Shown piece after piece: positions 34,551 to 43,413 of a stretch of 64,000 nucleotides of DNA. Position 1 is the first letter of the stretch, and the number at the start of each line of letters is the position of its first letter. The translations under genes were made by a program, and so were the position numbers. Source of the DNA: Actinobacteria bacterium HGW-Actinobacteria-2 (GTDB lineage Bacteria; Actinomycetota; Actinomycetes; Propionibacteriales; Propionibacteriaceae); contig PHEY01000004.1 in the NCBI GenBank assembly GCA_002841335.1, forward strand, positions 248,001-312,000, written 5' to 3'. A model generated the notes under the pieces. It was not told the origin of the DNA. It worked only from the letters and a program-made list of their open reading frames with translations, and searched no databases.

Positions 34551-35335
34551 GCGCGCTGAACAGCGCCGTTGTCACCGGTGCGGCATCGGGAATCGGACGT
34601 GCGATCGCCACTCGGCTGCACCAGGACGGACGCGCTGTGGTGTTGGTGGACGTCGATCCGGACGCGCTGAGCACGGCGGCAGCCGAACTGGGTGCCGCCG
34701 TCGCGACCGTCGTCGGTGACGTGGCCGACCCGTCCACCCACCATCACGCCCTCGCTGCGGCAGTCGAACTGGGCCATCTCGACGCGTGGGTCAACTGCGC
34801 CGGCATCACCCGCAGCCACCCCTTGCCGACGCTGAGCCCCGCCGATGCCGGCCCGATCATCGATGCCAACCTCTACGGCACCTTGTGGGGCACCCGGACT
34901 GCGGTGGCCCACTGGGTGGGCTGCGCAGAGCCCGGCGCCATCGTCAACATCTCCTCGGTGCACGGGCGCCGGGCCTACCCCGACCATGCGGTCTACGAGA
35001 TGACCAAGGCGGCGATCGAAGCCCTCACCCGCAACGTGGGCGTCAGCTATGCCGCCGCCCGGATCCGGGCCAATGCGGTCGCGCCCGGCGCGATTCGGAC
35101 CCCGGCTCTGGACGACTCCATTGCTTCGGCGGTCGATCCGGTCGCTGCCGCCGCCGAGTTGACCGAGTTCATCCCGGCCGGACGACTGGGCGACAGTGCA
35201 GAAGTGGCCGCCGTGGTCGCCTTCCTGCTTTCCGACCAGGCCAGTTACCTCACCGCGCAGACCATCGTGGTCGACGGCGCGATGACCGCCCACATCGGTT
35301 TTGATCCCGATCCGAACGCGAAGCGACCCCAATGA
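34547..35335 (+). CDS. SDR dehydrogenase of the sugar-acid operon
   Basis: This 262-residue classical SDR has TGAASGIGRA at the NAD(P) site, NCAGI, the Ser of ISSVHGRR and the YEMTK catalytic motif. By position it would oxidise a sugar at C1 to the lactone, or a sugar-acid hydroxyl. It starts with GTG overlapping the regulator's stop (GTGA) and its own stop overlaps the dehydratase start (ATGA), so the three are translationally coupled. Substrate is inferred only from neighbours. Confidence 0.88.
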   Translation: MSALNSAVVTGAASGIGRAIATRLHQDGRAVVLVDVDPDALSTAAAELGAAVATVVGDVADPSTHHHALAAAVELGHLDAWVNCAGITRSHPLPTLSPADAGPIIDANLYGTLWGTRTAVAHWVGCAEPGAIVNISSVHGRRAYPDHAVYEMTKAAIEALTRNVGVSYAAARIRANAVAPGAIRTPALDDSIASAVDPVAAAAELTEFIPAGRLGDSAEVAAVVAFLLSDQASYLTAQTIVVDGAMTAHIGFDPDPNAKRPQ

Positions 35336-37062
35336 ACACCCCGCAACTCCGCAGCGCCGCGTGGTTCGACGGTGATGACGAAGTCGCAGTATTGCACCGC
35401 GTCGCCGCCGGAATCACCGCCGAGGACCGCGGACGTCCCGTCATCGGCATCGCCGACACCAGTTCGCAACTCAACCCGTGCCAGGCAGGCTTCGCCGCGG
35501 TGTTGGAGCCGCTCGAACGCGGCATCCGTGACGGCGGCGGGGTGCCGCTGCGGTTCCCGGTGATGTCACTCGGCGAAGACCTGATGAAACCGTCAGCGAT
35601 GCTCTACCGCAACCTGGTGGCGATGGAGCTTGAAGAGCAAGTACGAGCTCACCCGCTCGACGGTGTGGTCTTCCTCGCCAACTGTGACAAGACAGTGCCG
35701 TCGGCGTTGATGGCGGCGGCCAGCACTCAGCTGCCGTCGCTGCTGTTGCTCGGCGGCGCGCGTTCGGCGCCGCTGTTTGCCGGGCGCCGACTGGGCTCGG
35801 GCACCGACCTGTGGCGTGCGCTGGAGAACCGGCGGGCGGGCACCCTCGATGACGCCGGCTGGCAGCAACTGGAAGAGACCCTGGCCTGTGCCGGGGGTGG
35901 ATCGTGCAACACGATGGGCACCGCCTCGACGATGGCGCTGGTCAGCGAGGCGCTGGGGATGGCCTTGCCCGGATCAACCGGCTGCGCGGTGGGCTCTGCC
36001 GAGCTGGCGGACCTGGCCTATCGCACCGGACGAATCGTCGCCGCCTCAGCGGCTGCGGGGGCTCCCGGAGCCGACCAGGTGATGACCGAGGCCGCCGTGG
36101 CGAACGCGCTGCGCCTGGTGGCGGCAGTCGGTGGCTCGACGAATGCGGTGATTCACCTGGCCGCGATCGCTGGACGCCTGGGTCACCACCTGAACCTGGC
36201 GCAGATCGATCGGCTGTGGGCCGAGGTGCCGCTGCTGGCCGATGTCGAGCCCTGCGGCAGCCAGCTGATCCACGACTTCCACGACGCCGGTGGCCTGGCC
36301 AGTGTGGCCGCAGCACTCCTCCCGCACCACCTGCTCGACCCTGGTGTGGTGCTCGCCGACGGGCGGAGCCTGGCCGACCTGGCCGCGACCGCCCCGTCCG
36401 ATCAGACGGTGATCCGCAGCTACGGCGATCCGGTGCTTCCTGCGCCGGCACTCGTGGTGGTCTCCGGCAGCCTTGCCCCCGACGGAGCCGTGCTGAAGAC
36501 CGCCGCATCCAGCCCCGAGTTGTGGCAGCACACCGGGCCGGCGGTGGTGTTCGACGACTACGCCGACATGCGCGCCCGCCTGGACGATCCCGAACGAGTG
36601 GTCTCACCGGACGCGGTGCTGGTGGTGCGCAACTGCGGACCGGTGGGCGTTCCGGGCATGCCCGAGTGGGGCATGGCCCCGATCCCGGCAGCGCTGGCCG
36701 CAGCCGGTGTGCGTGACATGGTGCGGGTCAGTGACGGACGAATGAGCGGCACCAGCTTCGGCACCGTGGTGCTGCACGTTGCACCTGAAGCCGCCGTGGG
36801 CGGGCCGCTGGCCCTGGTCACTGACGGTGATCTGATCGAACTCGACGTTGCCGGACGGCGCCTGGAGCTGCTGGTCGACGCTGCCGAGTTGGAGCGCCGC
36901 CGCGCTGCCTGGCAGCCCGCACCTGATGAGCATCTGCGTGGTTGGCCGCGGCTGTATCGCGACCACGTCAGCCAGGCCCCGAGCGGCTGCGACTTGGACT
37001 TCCTGGCCAGCCCGACCGCGGCGTCCCGCCGCTTCGTCCCGCCGGTGGTGGGCCGCTCATGA
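35332..37062 (+). CDS. IlvD/Edd family dehydratase, probable sugar-acid dehydratase
   Basis: This 576-residue Fe-S dehydratase converts a 2,3-dihydroxy acid to the 2-keto-3-deoxy acid. Two cluster-ligand Cys are visible in FLANCDKTVPS and AGGGSCNTMGTASTM, and the C-terminal RMSGTSFGTVVLHVAPEAAVGGPL is the family active-site region. It could be an arabinonate-, xylonate-, galactonate- or rhamnonate-type enzyme; branched-chain DHAD is unlikely in this setting. The ATGA overlap with the SDR gene indicates the same operon. It lies upstream of a DapA-family lyase and a lactonase. Confidence 0.9.
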   Translation: MNTPQLRSAAWFDGDDEVAVLHRVAAGITAEDRGRPVIGIADTSSQLNPCQAGFAAVLEPLERGIRDGGGVPLRFPVMSLGEDLMKPSAMLYRNLVAMELEEQVRAHPLDGVVFLANCDKTVPSALMAAASTQLPSLLLLGGARSAPLFAGRRLGSGTDLWRALENRRAGTLDDAGWQQLEETLACAGGGSCNTMGTASTMALVSEALGMALPGSTGCAVGSAELADLAYRTGRIVAASAAAGAPGADQVMTEAAVANALRLVAAVGGSTNAVIHLAAIAGRLGHHLNLAQIDRLWAEVPLLADVEPCGSQLIHDFHDAGGLASVAAALLPHHLLDPGVVLADGRSLADLAATAPSDQTVIRSYGDPVLPAPALVVVSGSLAPDGAVLKTAASSPELWQHTGPAVVFDDYADMRARLDDPERVVSPDAVLVVRNCGPVGVPGMPEWGMAPIPAALAAAGVRDMVRVSDGRMSGTSFGTVVLHVAPEAAVGGPLALVTDGDLIELDVAGRRLELLVDAAELERRRAAWQPAPDEHLRGWPRLYRDHVSQAPSGCDLDFLASPTAASRRFVPPVVGRS

Positions 37063-37099
37063 ACAAGACTTCCGCATTGCATTTTGAAGGGAATCAACG

Positions 37100-38023
37100 A
37101 TGACCGCCATCGGCATCCAGGGCGTACTGCCCGTGCTGCAAACGCCATTCGGCGAGCGCGGCGAACTCGATCTGGACACCCTCACCGGTGAGGTGGATTG
37201 GGTGCTCGATCAGGGCGTTGCCGGCGTCACGACCGGCATGGTGTCCGAGCTGCTGCGTCTGACCGAGACCGAGCGGGCCGCGCTGACCGATGCGGTGGTC
37301 TCCGCAGCCCGTCGCCGCGGTGCGATCAGCGTGATCAGCTGTGGTGCCGAGAGCACCCGCACATCAGTGGCGATGGCCACCCATGCCGCCGAGGCCGGTG
37401 CGGACGCGGTGATGGTGAACCCGCCGCTGACGGCCGCGTTGGACGCTGACGAGTTGGCCAAGCACTTCTCACAGATCATTGAAGCCATCGACATCCCGTT
37501 GGTCGTCCAGGACGCCAGTGGCTACGTCGGCCAGCCCCTCAGTCTGGACATGCAGCTGTCGCTGTTGGATCGCTACGGCGAACAGATCTACTTCAAGCCG
37601 GAGGCAAGCCCGATCGGCCAGCGGCTGTCGCGACTGCGCGATCTCACCGGCGGACGGGCCCGCATCCTGGAGGGCACCGGCGGGGCGGCCCTGCTGGACA
37701 GCTACCGTCGTGGTGTCGTCGGCACGATGCCCGGCGCTGAGGTGTGTTGGGCGGTACAACGGCTGTGGACCAGCCTGGAGCACGGCGACTGGTCGCTGGC
37801 CTACCGGCTCTCCGGAATCCTGAACGCGATGATCGGCATGCAGACCTCACTGGACGCGTTCGTGGCCGTCGAGAAGCACCTGCTGGTGCGGCAGGGCGTG
37901 TTCACGTCGACGGCAGTACGGACGCCGTCCTCGTTCGTGCTCGATGCCGAGACCGGCGCCGAGATCGATCGGCTGTTCGACCTGCTGGGTGAGGCCGTCG
38001 CCGAGGCGGTACCAGCGGCATGA
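37100..38023 (+). CDS. DapA/NAL-family lyase or dehydratase (class I aldolase fold)
   Basis: This 307-residue protein has the dihydrodipicolinate synthase fold. Lys166 in QIYFKPEAS is the Schiff-base lysine, and GVAGVTTGMVSELLRLTETER is the family N-terminal block. In sugar-acid operons such proteins act as 2-keto-3-deoxy acid aldolases or as keto-deoxy acid dehydratases (as for arabinonate). Lysine synthesis is unlikely here. A second, unrelated aldolase (HpcH/HpaI) is in the same locus, so one of the two may have another task. AAGGGAATC precedes the ATG. It overlaps the lactonase gene by 4 nt. Confidence 0.88.
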   Translation: MTAIGIQGVLPVLQTPFGERGELDLDTLTGEVDWVLDQGVAGVTTGMVSELLRLTETERAALTDAVVSAARRRGAISVISCGAESTRTSVAMATHAAEAGADAVMVNPPLTAALDADELAKHFSQIIEAIDIPLVVQDASGYVGQPLSLDMQLSLLDRYGEQIYFKPEASPIGQRLSRLRDLTGGRARILEGTGGAALLDSYRRGVVGTMPGAEVCWAVQRLWTSLEHGDWSLAYRLSGILNAMIGMQTSLDAFVAVEKHLLVRQGVFTSTAVRTPSSFVLDAETGAEIDRLFDLLGEAVAEAVPAA

Positions 38024-38898
38024 GGCCCTGGTCGCACCTGCGGCCCGACGCCTCGACCCGCCAGGTGGGCGTCCCCGAGGTACTGGCGGCGGCCCGCACG
38101 CTGCGCGCCGAACCGGCCGGAGCACCCGCCACCAGCTTGGGGGAGCATCCGGTGTGGTCGGCTGCCCACGGTGGACTGCTGTGGGTCGATATCGAGGCCG
38201 GACGCCTCCTGCGAACCCGGGACGACGGGGCCACCGATGAGGTCTTCTCCGGCGCCGGCACACTGGGAGCCGGCCTGCCGACCAGCCAGGATCGGCTGAT
38301 TCTGCTCTCGCAGGACGGCGCCTTGTCGGTTGCTGCCGACGGCAGCGATCCGCGCCGGATCGGGGGAGCCCCGCCGGCCGGGATGCGATTCAACGATGCC
38401 GGCCTCGATCCGCGCGGACGGGTGTGGGCCGGAGTGTTGCCGCTGGAGGATCCCGCGCCCGGGGAGATCCCCAGCGGTGAGTTGTGGCGCCTTGGCGACG
38501 ACGGTCAGTGGGAGTCGGTCTTCGGCGAGATGGGGTGCCCCAACGGCATCGTCTGGTCCGCTGACGGGCGCACCGTGCTGTGCTGCGAGTCGGACAGCCG
38601 CCAGATTGCCGCCGCCGACTACGACCCGGCCACCGGCCAGGCCGACAACTGGCGGGTGGCCTGGCAGTTCAGCGGTGACGGCGACTGGGTGCCCGATGGC
38701 TTGGAGTGGCTCAGCGACGGCCGGCTGTGGGTGGCGTTCTGGGGTCTGGGGGCTGCGGTGCGCTTCAGTCCGTCCGGCGAGATCGACCTGGTGGCACGCA
38801 CCGAGGACGAACGGACGACCAGCGTGGCCACCGACCCGTCCGGACGGGTCTGGGTGACCGCGGCCGGGGGACTGTTCCGGCTCGATCAGGCCGGCTGA
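38020..38898 (+). CDS. SMP-30/gluconolactonase family lactonase
   Basis: This 292-residue six-bladed propeller hydrolyses sugar lactones to acids. Likely metal ligands are the Glu in SLGEHPVW, the Asn in MGCPNGIVWSADG and the Asp in WVPDGLEWLSDGR, matching the SMP-30 set. The MRFNDAGLDPRGRVWAG block is typical. It has no export signal. It would act between the SDR and the dehydratase. It is last in its operon, overlapping the lyase gene by 4 nt and followed by a hairpin. Confidence 0.9.
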   Translation: MRPWSHLRPDASTRQVGVPEVLAAARTLRAEPAGAPATSLGEHPVWSAAHGGLLWVDIEAGRLLRTRDDGATDEVFSGAGTLGAGLPTSQDRLILLSQDGALSVAADGSDPRRIGGAPPAGMRFNDAGLDPRGRVWAGVLPLEDPAPGEIPSGELWRLGDDGQWESVFGEMGCPNGIVWSADGRTVLCCESDSRQIAAADYDPATGQADNWRVAWQFSGDGDWVPDGLEWLSDGRLWVAFWGLGAAVRFSPSGEIDLVARTEDERTTSVATDPSGRVWVTAAGGLFRLDQAG

Positions 38899-38919
38899 CT
38901 CACACCTGCTAACGACGAA

Positions 38920-38949
38920 GCGCCCGCCCGGAGAAGTCCGGTCGGGCGC
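38920..38949 (+). terminator. Hairpin terminator of the GntR operon
   Basis: GCGCCCGCCCGG pairs with CCGGTCGGGCGC (11 of 12 positions) around AGAAGT, 22 nt after the lactonase stop. Confidence 0.65.
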
Positions 38950-38963
38950 CCTGTGCTGCCGAG

Positions 38964-39012
38964 ACAGCCGCTCCGGCGGAGGGGGTACCTGGCGGTGGGC
39001 CGGAGCGGCTGT
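38964..39012 (-). terminator. Hairpin terminator of the Gfo/Idh/MocA gene
   Basis: ACAGCCGCTCCGGC and its exact complement (14 bp) with a 21-nt loop, starting 3 nt after the minus-strand stop at 39016. With 38920-38949 it forms a back-to-back pair that insulates convergent operons. Confidence 0.65.
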
Positions 39013-39015
39013 GCC

Positions 39016-40287
39016 TCAGCGATCCCACAAACCTCCACCGAAGAGGAGTTCGTCGGTGCGACCCCACACCTGCTGGGCGTAATCGATGCCAGCCTGCGTG
39101 GGACGGACGTCGCCGAGGATGCTCGGCCAGGGATCATCCCCGGTCCGAGTGGTCGGGTCGGGGGAGAAGTGGTCGCTTGCCATCGCGGCCAGTGCAGCCT
39201 TGTCGTGCAGGTCCGGGATGGTGATCGCGCCGGACCCCTCCAGTGCCGATCGGTAGGCCAATGCGCCCACCAGAGCCATCTGCACGCCCTTGTAGACGTC
39301 GAAGTAGGGCTGCTTGCCGGTGCGGATCGCCTGAGCGAACTCGTAGTTCATGAAGAAGTCGCCGCCACCGTGGCCGGTGGCTCGGGCCTCGGCACCGAAA
39401 GCGGCGAACTCCGGCTCGTAGCTGAGTTCGGTGGGCACGCCGGCCGGTTTCTCGAACGGCTCGCGACGCACCCGCAGGTGCTCCTCGAGCGGGCCGCGTC
39501 CGTTCTCCATCAGGCCACGGTTGCCGACGATTCGCACGTAGTTGCCGTGGCCGCGCAGGTCGTACTGCAGCAGCTTCACCAAGGCGCCGTTGTCCATCTG
39601 CAGCACGATCATGGAGGCGGTGTCGCAGCGGCGCACGGTGAGCGCCTTGTTGGCGTCGTCGGGGTCGTGCGGAATCACGAAGCCGGACACCTTCACCGGC
39701 GTGGTGTCGGTGATGTACATCACCGGAGCCAGCGAGTGCGAGCAGTAGTAGGTGACCGGCAGCCAGTTGCGCCAGTGGTCGGGACCCATCGCGATCGAGT
39801 TGAACAGGTGGGCCGAGATCGGGTGGACGTACTCGCCCTCGCCGTAGCGGAAGTTGCCGATGGCGCCTTCGGCGTAGAGCCGACGCATCTCCTGGTTGTA
39901 GGCCATGAAGGGGTAGTTGTCGGCGAACATGTAGATCAGCCCGGACTCCTCGACCGCCTGCACCAAGGCCGCGCCTTGGGCGGGGGTGAAGCTCGCTGCG
40001 GTTTCGCTCATCACGTGCTTGCCGGCCTTCAGCGCCTTGATGGCGAAGTCGGAGTGCTCGTGGAAGTAGTTGGCCAGGACCACGGCGTCCATGTCGTGGG
40101 TGAGGAACTCGTCGAAGTCGGTGTAGGTGGCCACTTGGTGCTTGGCGCCGAACTCGACCAGGCGCTCCTCCCAGGTGTCGCACAGGGCGACCAACTCCAT
40201 TCCGACCACCGGGGTGGTCTGTTGGATGAACGTCTGGCCGCGGCCGAGGCCGACCACGCCGACGCGGATGGGTGCGGGTTGGACCAT
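39016..40287 (-). CDS. Gfo/Idh/MocA family NAD(P)-dependent oxidoreductase
   Basis: This 423-residue protein has the N-terminal Rossmann domain (RVGVVGLGRGQTFIQQT) and the long C-terminal alpha/beta domain; SETAASFTPAQGAAL sits where the EKP motif would be, with Glu-Thr-Ala in place of Glu-Lys-Pro. The Lys of that motif is normally catalytic, so substrate handling may differ. Family members oxidise or epimerise sugars, inositols or modified sugars. It follows the ceramidase-like gene by 1 nt and shares its operon. AGGAG stands 7 nt before the ATG. Role: probably processing of the sugar released by the hydrolases. Confidence 0.87.
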   Translation of the reverse strand: MVQPAPIRVGVVGLGRGQTFIQQTTPVVGMELVALCDTWEERLVEFGAKHQVATYTDFDEFLTHDMDAVVLANYFHEHSDFAIKALKAGKHVMSETAASFTPAQGAALVQAVEESGLIYMFADNYPFMAYNQEMRRLYAEGAIGNFRYGEGEYVHPISAHLFNSIAMGPDHWRNWLPVTYYCSHSLAPVMYITDTTPVKVSGFVIPHDPDDANKALTVRRCDTASMIVLQMDNGALVKLLQYDLRGHGNYVRIVGNRGLMENGRGPLEEHLRVRREPFEKPAGVPTELSYEPEFAAFGAEARATGHGGGDFFMNYEFAQAIRTGKQPYFDVYKGVQMALVGALAYRSALEGSGAITIPDLHDKAALAAMASDHFSPDPTTRTGDDPWPSILGDVRPTQAGIDYAQQVWGRTDELLFGGGLWDR

Positions 40288-40288
40288 G

Positions 40289-41662
40289 TCAGGACTCCTG
40301 AATCGTTGGTTGCAGAGATGGCGAGGTGGCGGTGACGCCGAGGGCTGTGAGGACGGCCTCGGCTACGAGTTCGAGGCTGCCGGGGCCGGCCGGGGTTTGC
40401 GCGACGGTGTAGCTGGGACGGGCGTAGGCCTCGCGCGGCGGGAGGTAGAACGCGCCGGCGCCGTTGGTGAGGTTGGCCACCAGGACCGGGCGCGGGGTGA
40501 GCGCCTGGCGCAGCGTGCGGGCCAGCCAGGAGTAGGCCTCACCGGGGTGAGCGACCAGCACCAGGGCGCCGAGTTCCCACAGCCACACCGGGTAGGGCAC
40601 CTCCGGCTGGTCGCCGGCATTGCGTCCGACCAGTTCGGCGCGGGCTTCACGCTCGGCGCGGACATGTTCGGGCAGGTCGGCGGGCAGGGCCAAGGGTTCG
40701 GTCTTGCGGGGGAGGCGGAGGTCGAGACGGCGCACCCGGATGTGGTTGTCGGGTGGTGTGGGCTGCTCGTCCCAGACGCCGAGGGGCGCTCCGGATTCGA
40801 CGATGGAGGTGGGTACCAGCCGCTGGTCCGGTGCCGGCATCAGCTCCAGCGTGGCCAGGACGGCGTGGCCCAGCGCGCGTCCGGCGCGATCGGCGTCGGC
40901 GACCCCGCTGCGGTACTGGCGGGCCGGGGCGAGTTCTCCGGAGGCGCCCTGCAAGAAGACGGTGGGTGCGCCGGCGTAGTGGGCGGCGATGAGTTCACGC
41001 AGTGCGCCGACGTAGTCCGGCGAGATGAGCTGGTTGGCCCAACCCAGCACGGTCGGATGGCAGGCGTAGGAGACCAGGACGCCGATCACCGCGCCAGTCT
41101 CGTCGCTGACCCGTCCAACCAGGACGGTGTCGTCGGCGGCGATGTTCGGGTCGCGACCGACGACCGCCCGTCCATCGCGGGTCTCGTCGCGATAGGCGGC
41201 CAGAGTGCTGCGTCCGGTGTCCCAGGTGAGGATCGCCGGCCGGGCCTCGGCGATGGCTGTTACGGCGGCGGTTGCAGCCTGTTCGCCGATGAGTTCGAGG
41301 TGTTCGGCGAGATGCTCGCCGCCGGGGAGGCCCACTTGTCGCAGGCAGGGTGCCTGGCCGGAGTGGGTGTGGGTGGAGTGCAACAGCACCTGGTCGGTGG
41401 TCAGCTGGCAGCGCTCAGCGATGCCGTGACGAACCGCTCGCTCGTCGTCGGCGTCGGGCCATTCGCAGACGTCCAGGCTCACCACGACCAGCTGGTGTCC
41501 GTCGGCGTTGATGGCCACCGCGGTAGCAGTGAGGGGACGGTGGACGCCGACTGCGGTCTCGGCCTGGGACGCTCCCCACAGCTTCCAACGGGTCCCGGCA
41601 GGTGGGGTGATATCGCGGCTGGCGAAGCCGATGAGAGCGTGTAGATCGCCGGTTGCGCCCAC
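40289..41662 (-). CDS. Neutral/alkaline ceramidase-like hydrolase
   Basis: This 457-residue protein resembles the neutral/alkaline non-lysosomal ceramidase family. It opens with LIGFASRDITPPAGTRW, then LHSTHTHSGQAP (His residues likely metal ligands), SYACHPTVLGWANQLISPDYVGALRELI and NGAGAFYLPPREAYARPSYT. Without a signal peptide and within a sugar locus, a true ceramidase role is doubtful; amide or ester hydrolysis of an imported conjugate is more plausible. The GTG at 41662 is chosen for AAGGAGG 6 nt upstream; a longer read would run through the operator. It is first in a two-gene operon with the Gfo gene. Confidence 0.82.
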   Translation of the reverse strand: MGATGDLHALIGFASRDITPPAGTRWKLWGASQAETAVGVHRPLTATAVAINADGHQLVVVSLDVCEWPDADDERAVRHGIAERCQLTTDQVLLHSTHTHSGQAPCLRQVGLPGGEHLAEHLELIGEQAATAAVTAIAEARPAILTWDTGRSTLAAYRDETRDGRAVVGRDPNIAADDTVLVGRVSDETGAVIGVLVSYACHPTVLGWANQLISPDYVGALRELIAAHYAGAPTVFLQGASGELAPARQYRSGVADADRAGRALGHAVLATLELMPAPDQRLVPTSIVESGAPLGVWDEQPTPPDNHIRVRRLDLRLPRKTEPLALPADLPEHVRAEREARAELVGRNAGDQPEVPYPVWLWELGALVLVAHPGEAYSWLARTLRQALTPRPVLVANLTNGAGAFYLPPREAYARPSYTVAQTPAGPGSLELVAEAVLTALGVTATSPSLQPTIQES

Positions 41663-41691
41663 GGGGTACCTCCTTCTTTGTCCAGCAACCA

Positions 41692-41720
41692 AATTACGGG
41701 CTAACTTGTCAGAGGACAAG
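41692..41720 (-). promoter_or_regulatory. Promoter of the ceramidase-like operon
   Basis: On the minus strand TTGTCC (41720-41715), a 17-bp spacer and TAATTT (41697-41692). The -35 lies inside operator 2, the same geometry as the GntR promoter at 33745-33773. Confidence 0.7.
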
Positions 41721-41724
41721 TCTC
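41701..41724. promoter_or_regulatory. Operator 2 of the sugar-acid locus
   Basis: The core ACTTGTC-AGAG-GACAAGT (41704-41721) is a perfect 7+4+7 palindrome. It lies between the divergent ceramidase-like gene and the ABC importer operon and matches operator 1 at 22 of 24 positions when inverted. Confidence 0.85.
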
Positions 41725-41732
41725 TGACTCAG

Positions 41733-41761
41733 TTGACAGCTGGTCACCGGATGGCTAATGT
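41733..41761 (+). promoter_or_regulatory. Promoter of the ABC importer operon
   Basis: TTGACA (41733-41738), a 17-bp spacer and TAATGT (41756-41761), close to the ideal sigma-70-type consensus and the strongest promoter in the window. Operator 2 ends 11 bp before the -35. Confidence 0.8.
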
Positions 41762-41829
41762 CTCGGTCACTACCCTCCCGCACAACTCGAAGGAGCCGCG
41801 GCCTTTTCCGCGGTAAGGAGGTCGGAGCA

Positions 41830-43413
41830 GTGAGCCCGCAGTCATCCACTACGTCCAAACGAAACGTCTGGACGGCCCCGAAGACTCAGCAGCGGTTGCT
41901 CGCTGCCGTCGCCGGAGCAGCCCTCTTGATGGTCTCGGCCTGTTCGGGCGAAGCGCCCGCCAGTTCACCGAGCGCCACCAGCGCAGCCCCCTCGGTCTTT
42001 ACCGTGGGTACCAGCGCTTCCATCAGCACCCTCGATCCGAACAAGGCAGTCGATCAGGCCCAGCTGCAGATTCTCAACCTCATCGGCGGCACCCTGACCG
42101 TCTTCAACGCTGACTACTCCGACGTTGAACCGGGCCTGGCCACTTCCTGGGAAGTGAGCCCCGATGGTCTGAGCTACACCTTCCAGATCGCCAGCGGGCT
42201 GAAGTTCTCCGACGGCTCGCCGCTGACGGCCAAGGATGTCGCAGCCACGCTCGACTGGGTCATCAACGACAAGGGATCCTGGAACGCCGGCATGGTGGCT
42301 CATTGGGCCAGCGCCAAGCAGACCGGTGACTCCACCGTGGTGCTGAAGCTGCGCGATCCGCAGCAGTCGGTGCTGTCGCTGCTGGCCGATCCCGAGATCG
42401 GGACGATCATGCCGGCCAGCAAGCTGGGCGACGAGAAGTTCTACGTCAAGCCGATCTCGGCCGGCGCGTACATGCTCAAGTCGTTCGACCCGACCAACGG
42501 CAATGCCGACCTGGTGCTGAACCCGAACTGGACCGGCCCGGTTCCGGCCGTTCCGGAGATCAAGTTCGTCTACATCCAGGACTCCAGCACCCGCGGCGTC
42601 CAGCTCAAGGGCGGCTCGATCGATCTGGCCGAGAACATCCCGCCGAACACGCTGACGCAGTTCACCGGCGATGTCGAAGGCTCGGTCACCCCGGCCTTCG
42701 GTGGCAACTTCTTGATCCCCAACGACAAGAAGGGCATCCTCACCGATCCCAAGATTCGCCAAGCGGTGTCGATGGCCATCGACCGCAATCAGATCAGCGA
42801 AGTGATCTGGGCCGGTCAGGCCAAGCCGCTGTACCAGTTCTGGCCGAACACCTCCAAGCTGTCGCACCCGGTGCTGCCGGAGAAGGTGGACGTCGAAGGT
42901 GCCAAGGCGCTGTTGGCCGGTACCAAGTGCGAAAGCGGTTGCGAGCTGAAGTTCTCCTTCATGCCCGGACAGCAGAGCACCGAGGATCTGTCGGCCTTGC
43001 TGACCGAGGATCTGGCCAAGATCGGTATCACTTTCACCGCCCAGCGCGTTGAGGGTGGCGAAATGGGCACCCTGCAGAGCGACTTCGGCTTCGACTTCAT
43101 CAGCTCCGGTCTGTACGACTACGTCGATCGGGCAGACATCCTGCTCGCTCAGGGCGTGCAGTCCGACGGCGGCACCAACGCCCTGTTCTCCGGCTACAAG
43201 TCGGCAGAGATGGACGCTCTGATCGCCAAGGCCATCTCGGCCACCGGTGATGAGCGGGCCGCGCTGATGCAGCAGATCAATGAGCAGTTCGCCAAGGACA
43301 TGCCGCTGATTCCGCTGGTCGACTGGGCGTTCGTGAACGCCAAGAAGACCAGTACCAGCCAGTGGGTGACCTTCGAACCGACCGGGTGGCTCCGCGTGGC
43401 CACAAAGGGCTAG
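41830..43413 (+). CDS. Extracellular solute-binding protein family 5 of the sugar-acid locus
   Basis: This 527-residue lipoprotein (lipobox LLMVSACSG, Cys38) is a family-5 binding protein like OppA/DppA. The body has SDGSPLTAKDVAATLDWVI and RQAVSMAIDRNQISEV. Family-5 proteins bind peptides, but also nickel and oligosaccharides, so the ligand here is likely the glycoside cut by the GH3 enzyme. The GTG at 41830 follows AGGAGG by 8 nt. The leader holds a CCGCGG-CCTTTT-CCGCGG hairpin near 41798. A 39-bp palindrome comes directly after its stop, which probably raises its expression above that of the permeases. Confidence 0.92.
   Translation: MSPQSSTTSKRNVWTAPKTQQRLLAAVAGAALLMVSACSGEAPASSPSATSAAPSVFTVGTSASISTLDPNKAVDQAQLQILNLIGGTLTVFNADYSDVEPGLATSWEVSPDGLSYTFQIASGLKFSDGSPLTAKDVAATLDWVINDKGSWNAGMVAHWASAKQTGDSTVVLKLRDPQQSVLSLLADPEIGTIMPASKLGDEKFYVKPISAGAYMLKSFDPTNGNADLVLNPNWTGPVPAVPEIKFVYIQDSSTRGVQLKGGSIDLAENIPPNTLTQFTGDVEGSVTPAFGGNFLIPNDKKGILTDPKIRQAVSMAIDRNQISEVIWAGQAKPLYQFWPNTSKLSHPVLPEKVDVEGAKALLAGTKCESGCELKFSFMPGQQSTEDLSALLTEDLAKIGITFTAQRVEGGEMGTLQSDFGFDFISSGLYDYVDRADILLAQGVQSDGGTNALFSGYKSAEMDALIAKAISATGDERAALMQQINEQFAKDMPLIPLVDWAFVNAKKTSTSQWVTFEPTGWLRVATKG

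Noticed and set aside
40289-41662. True ceramidase acting on host lipids
   Set aside because: No signal peptide is present and the gene is tied to a cytoplasmic sugar pathway by operon and operator. The family name is kept only as a fold-level label.
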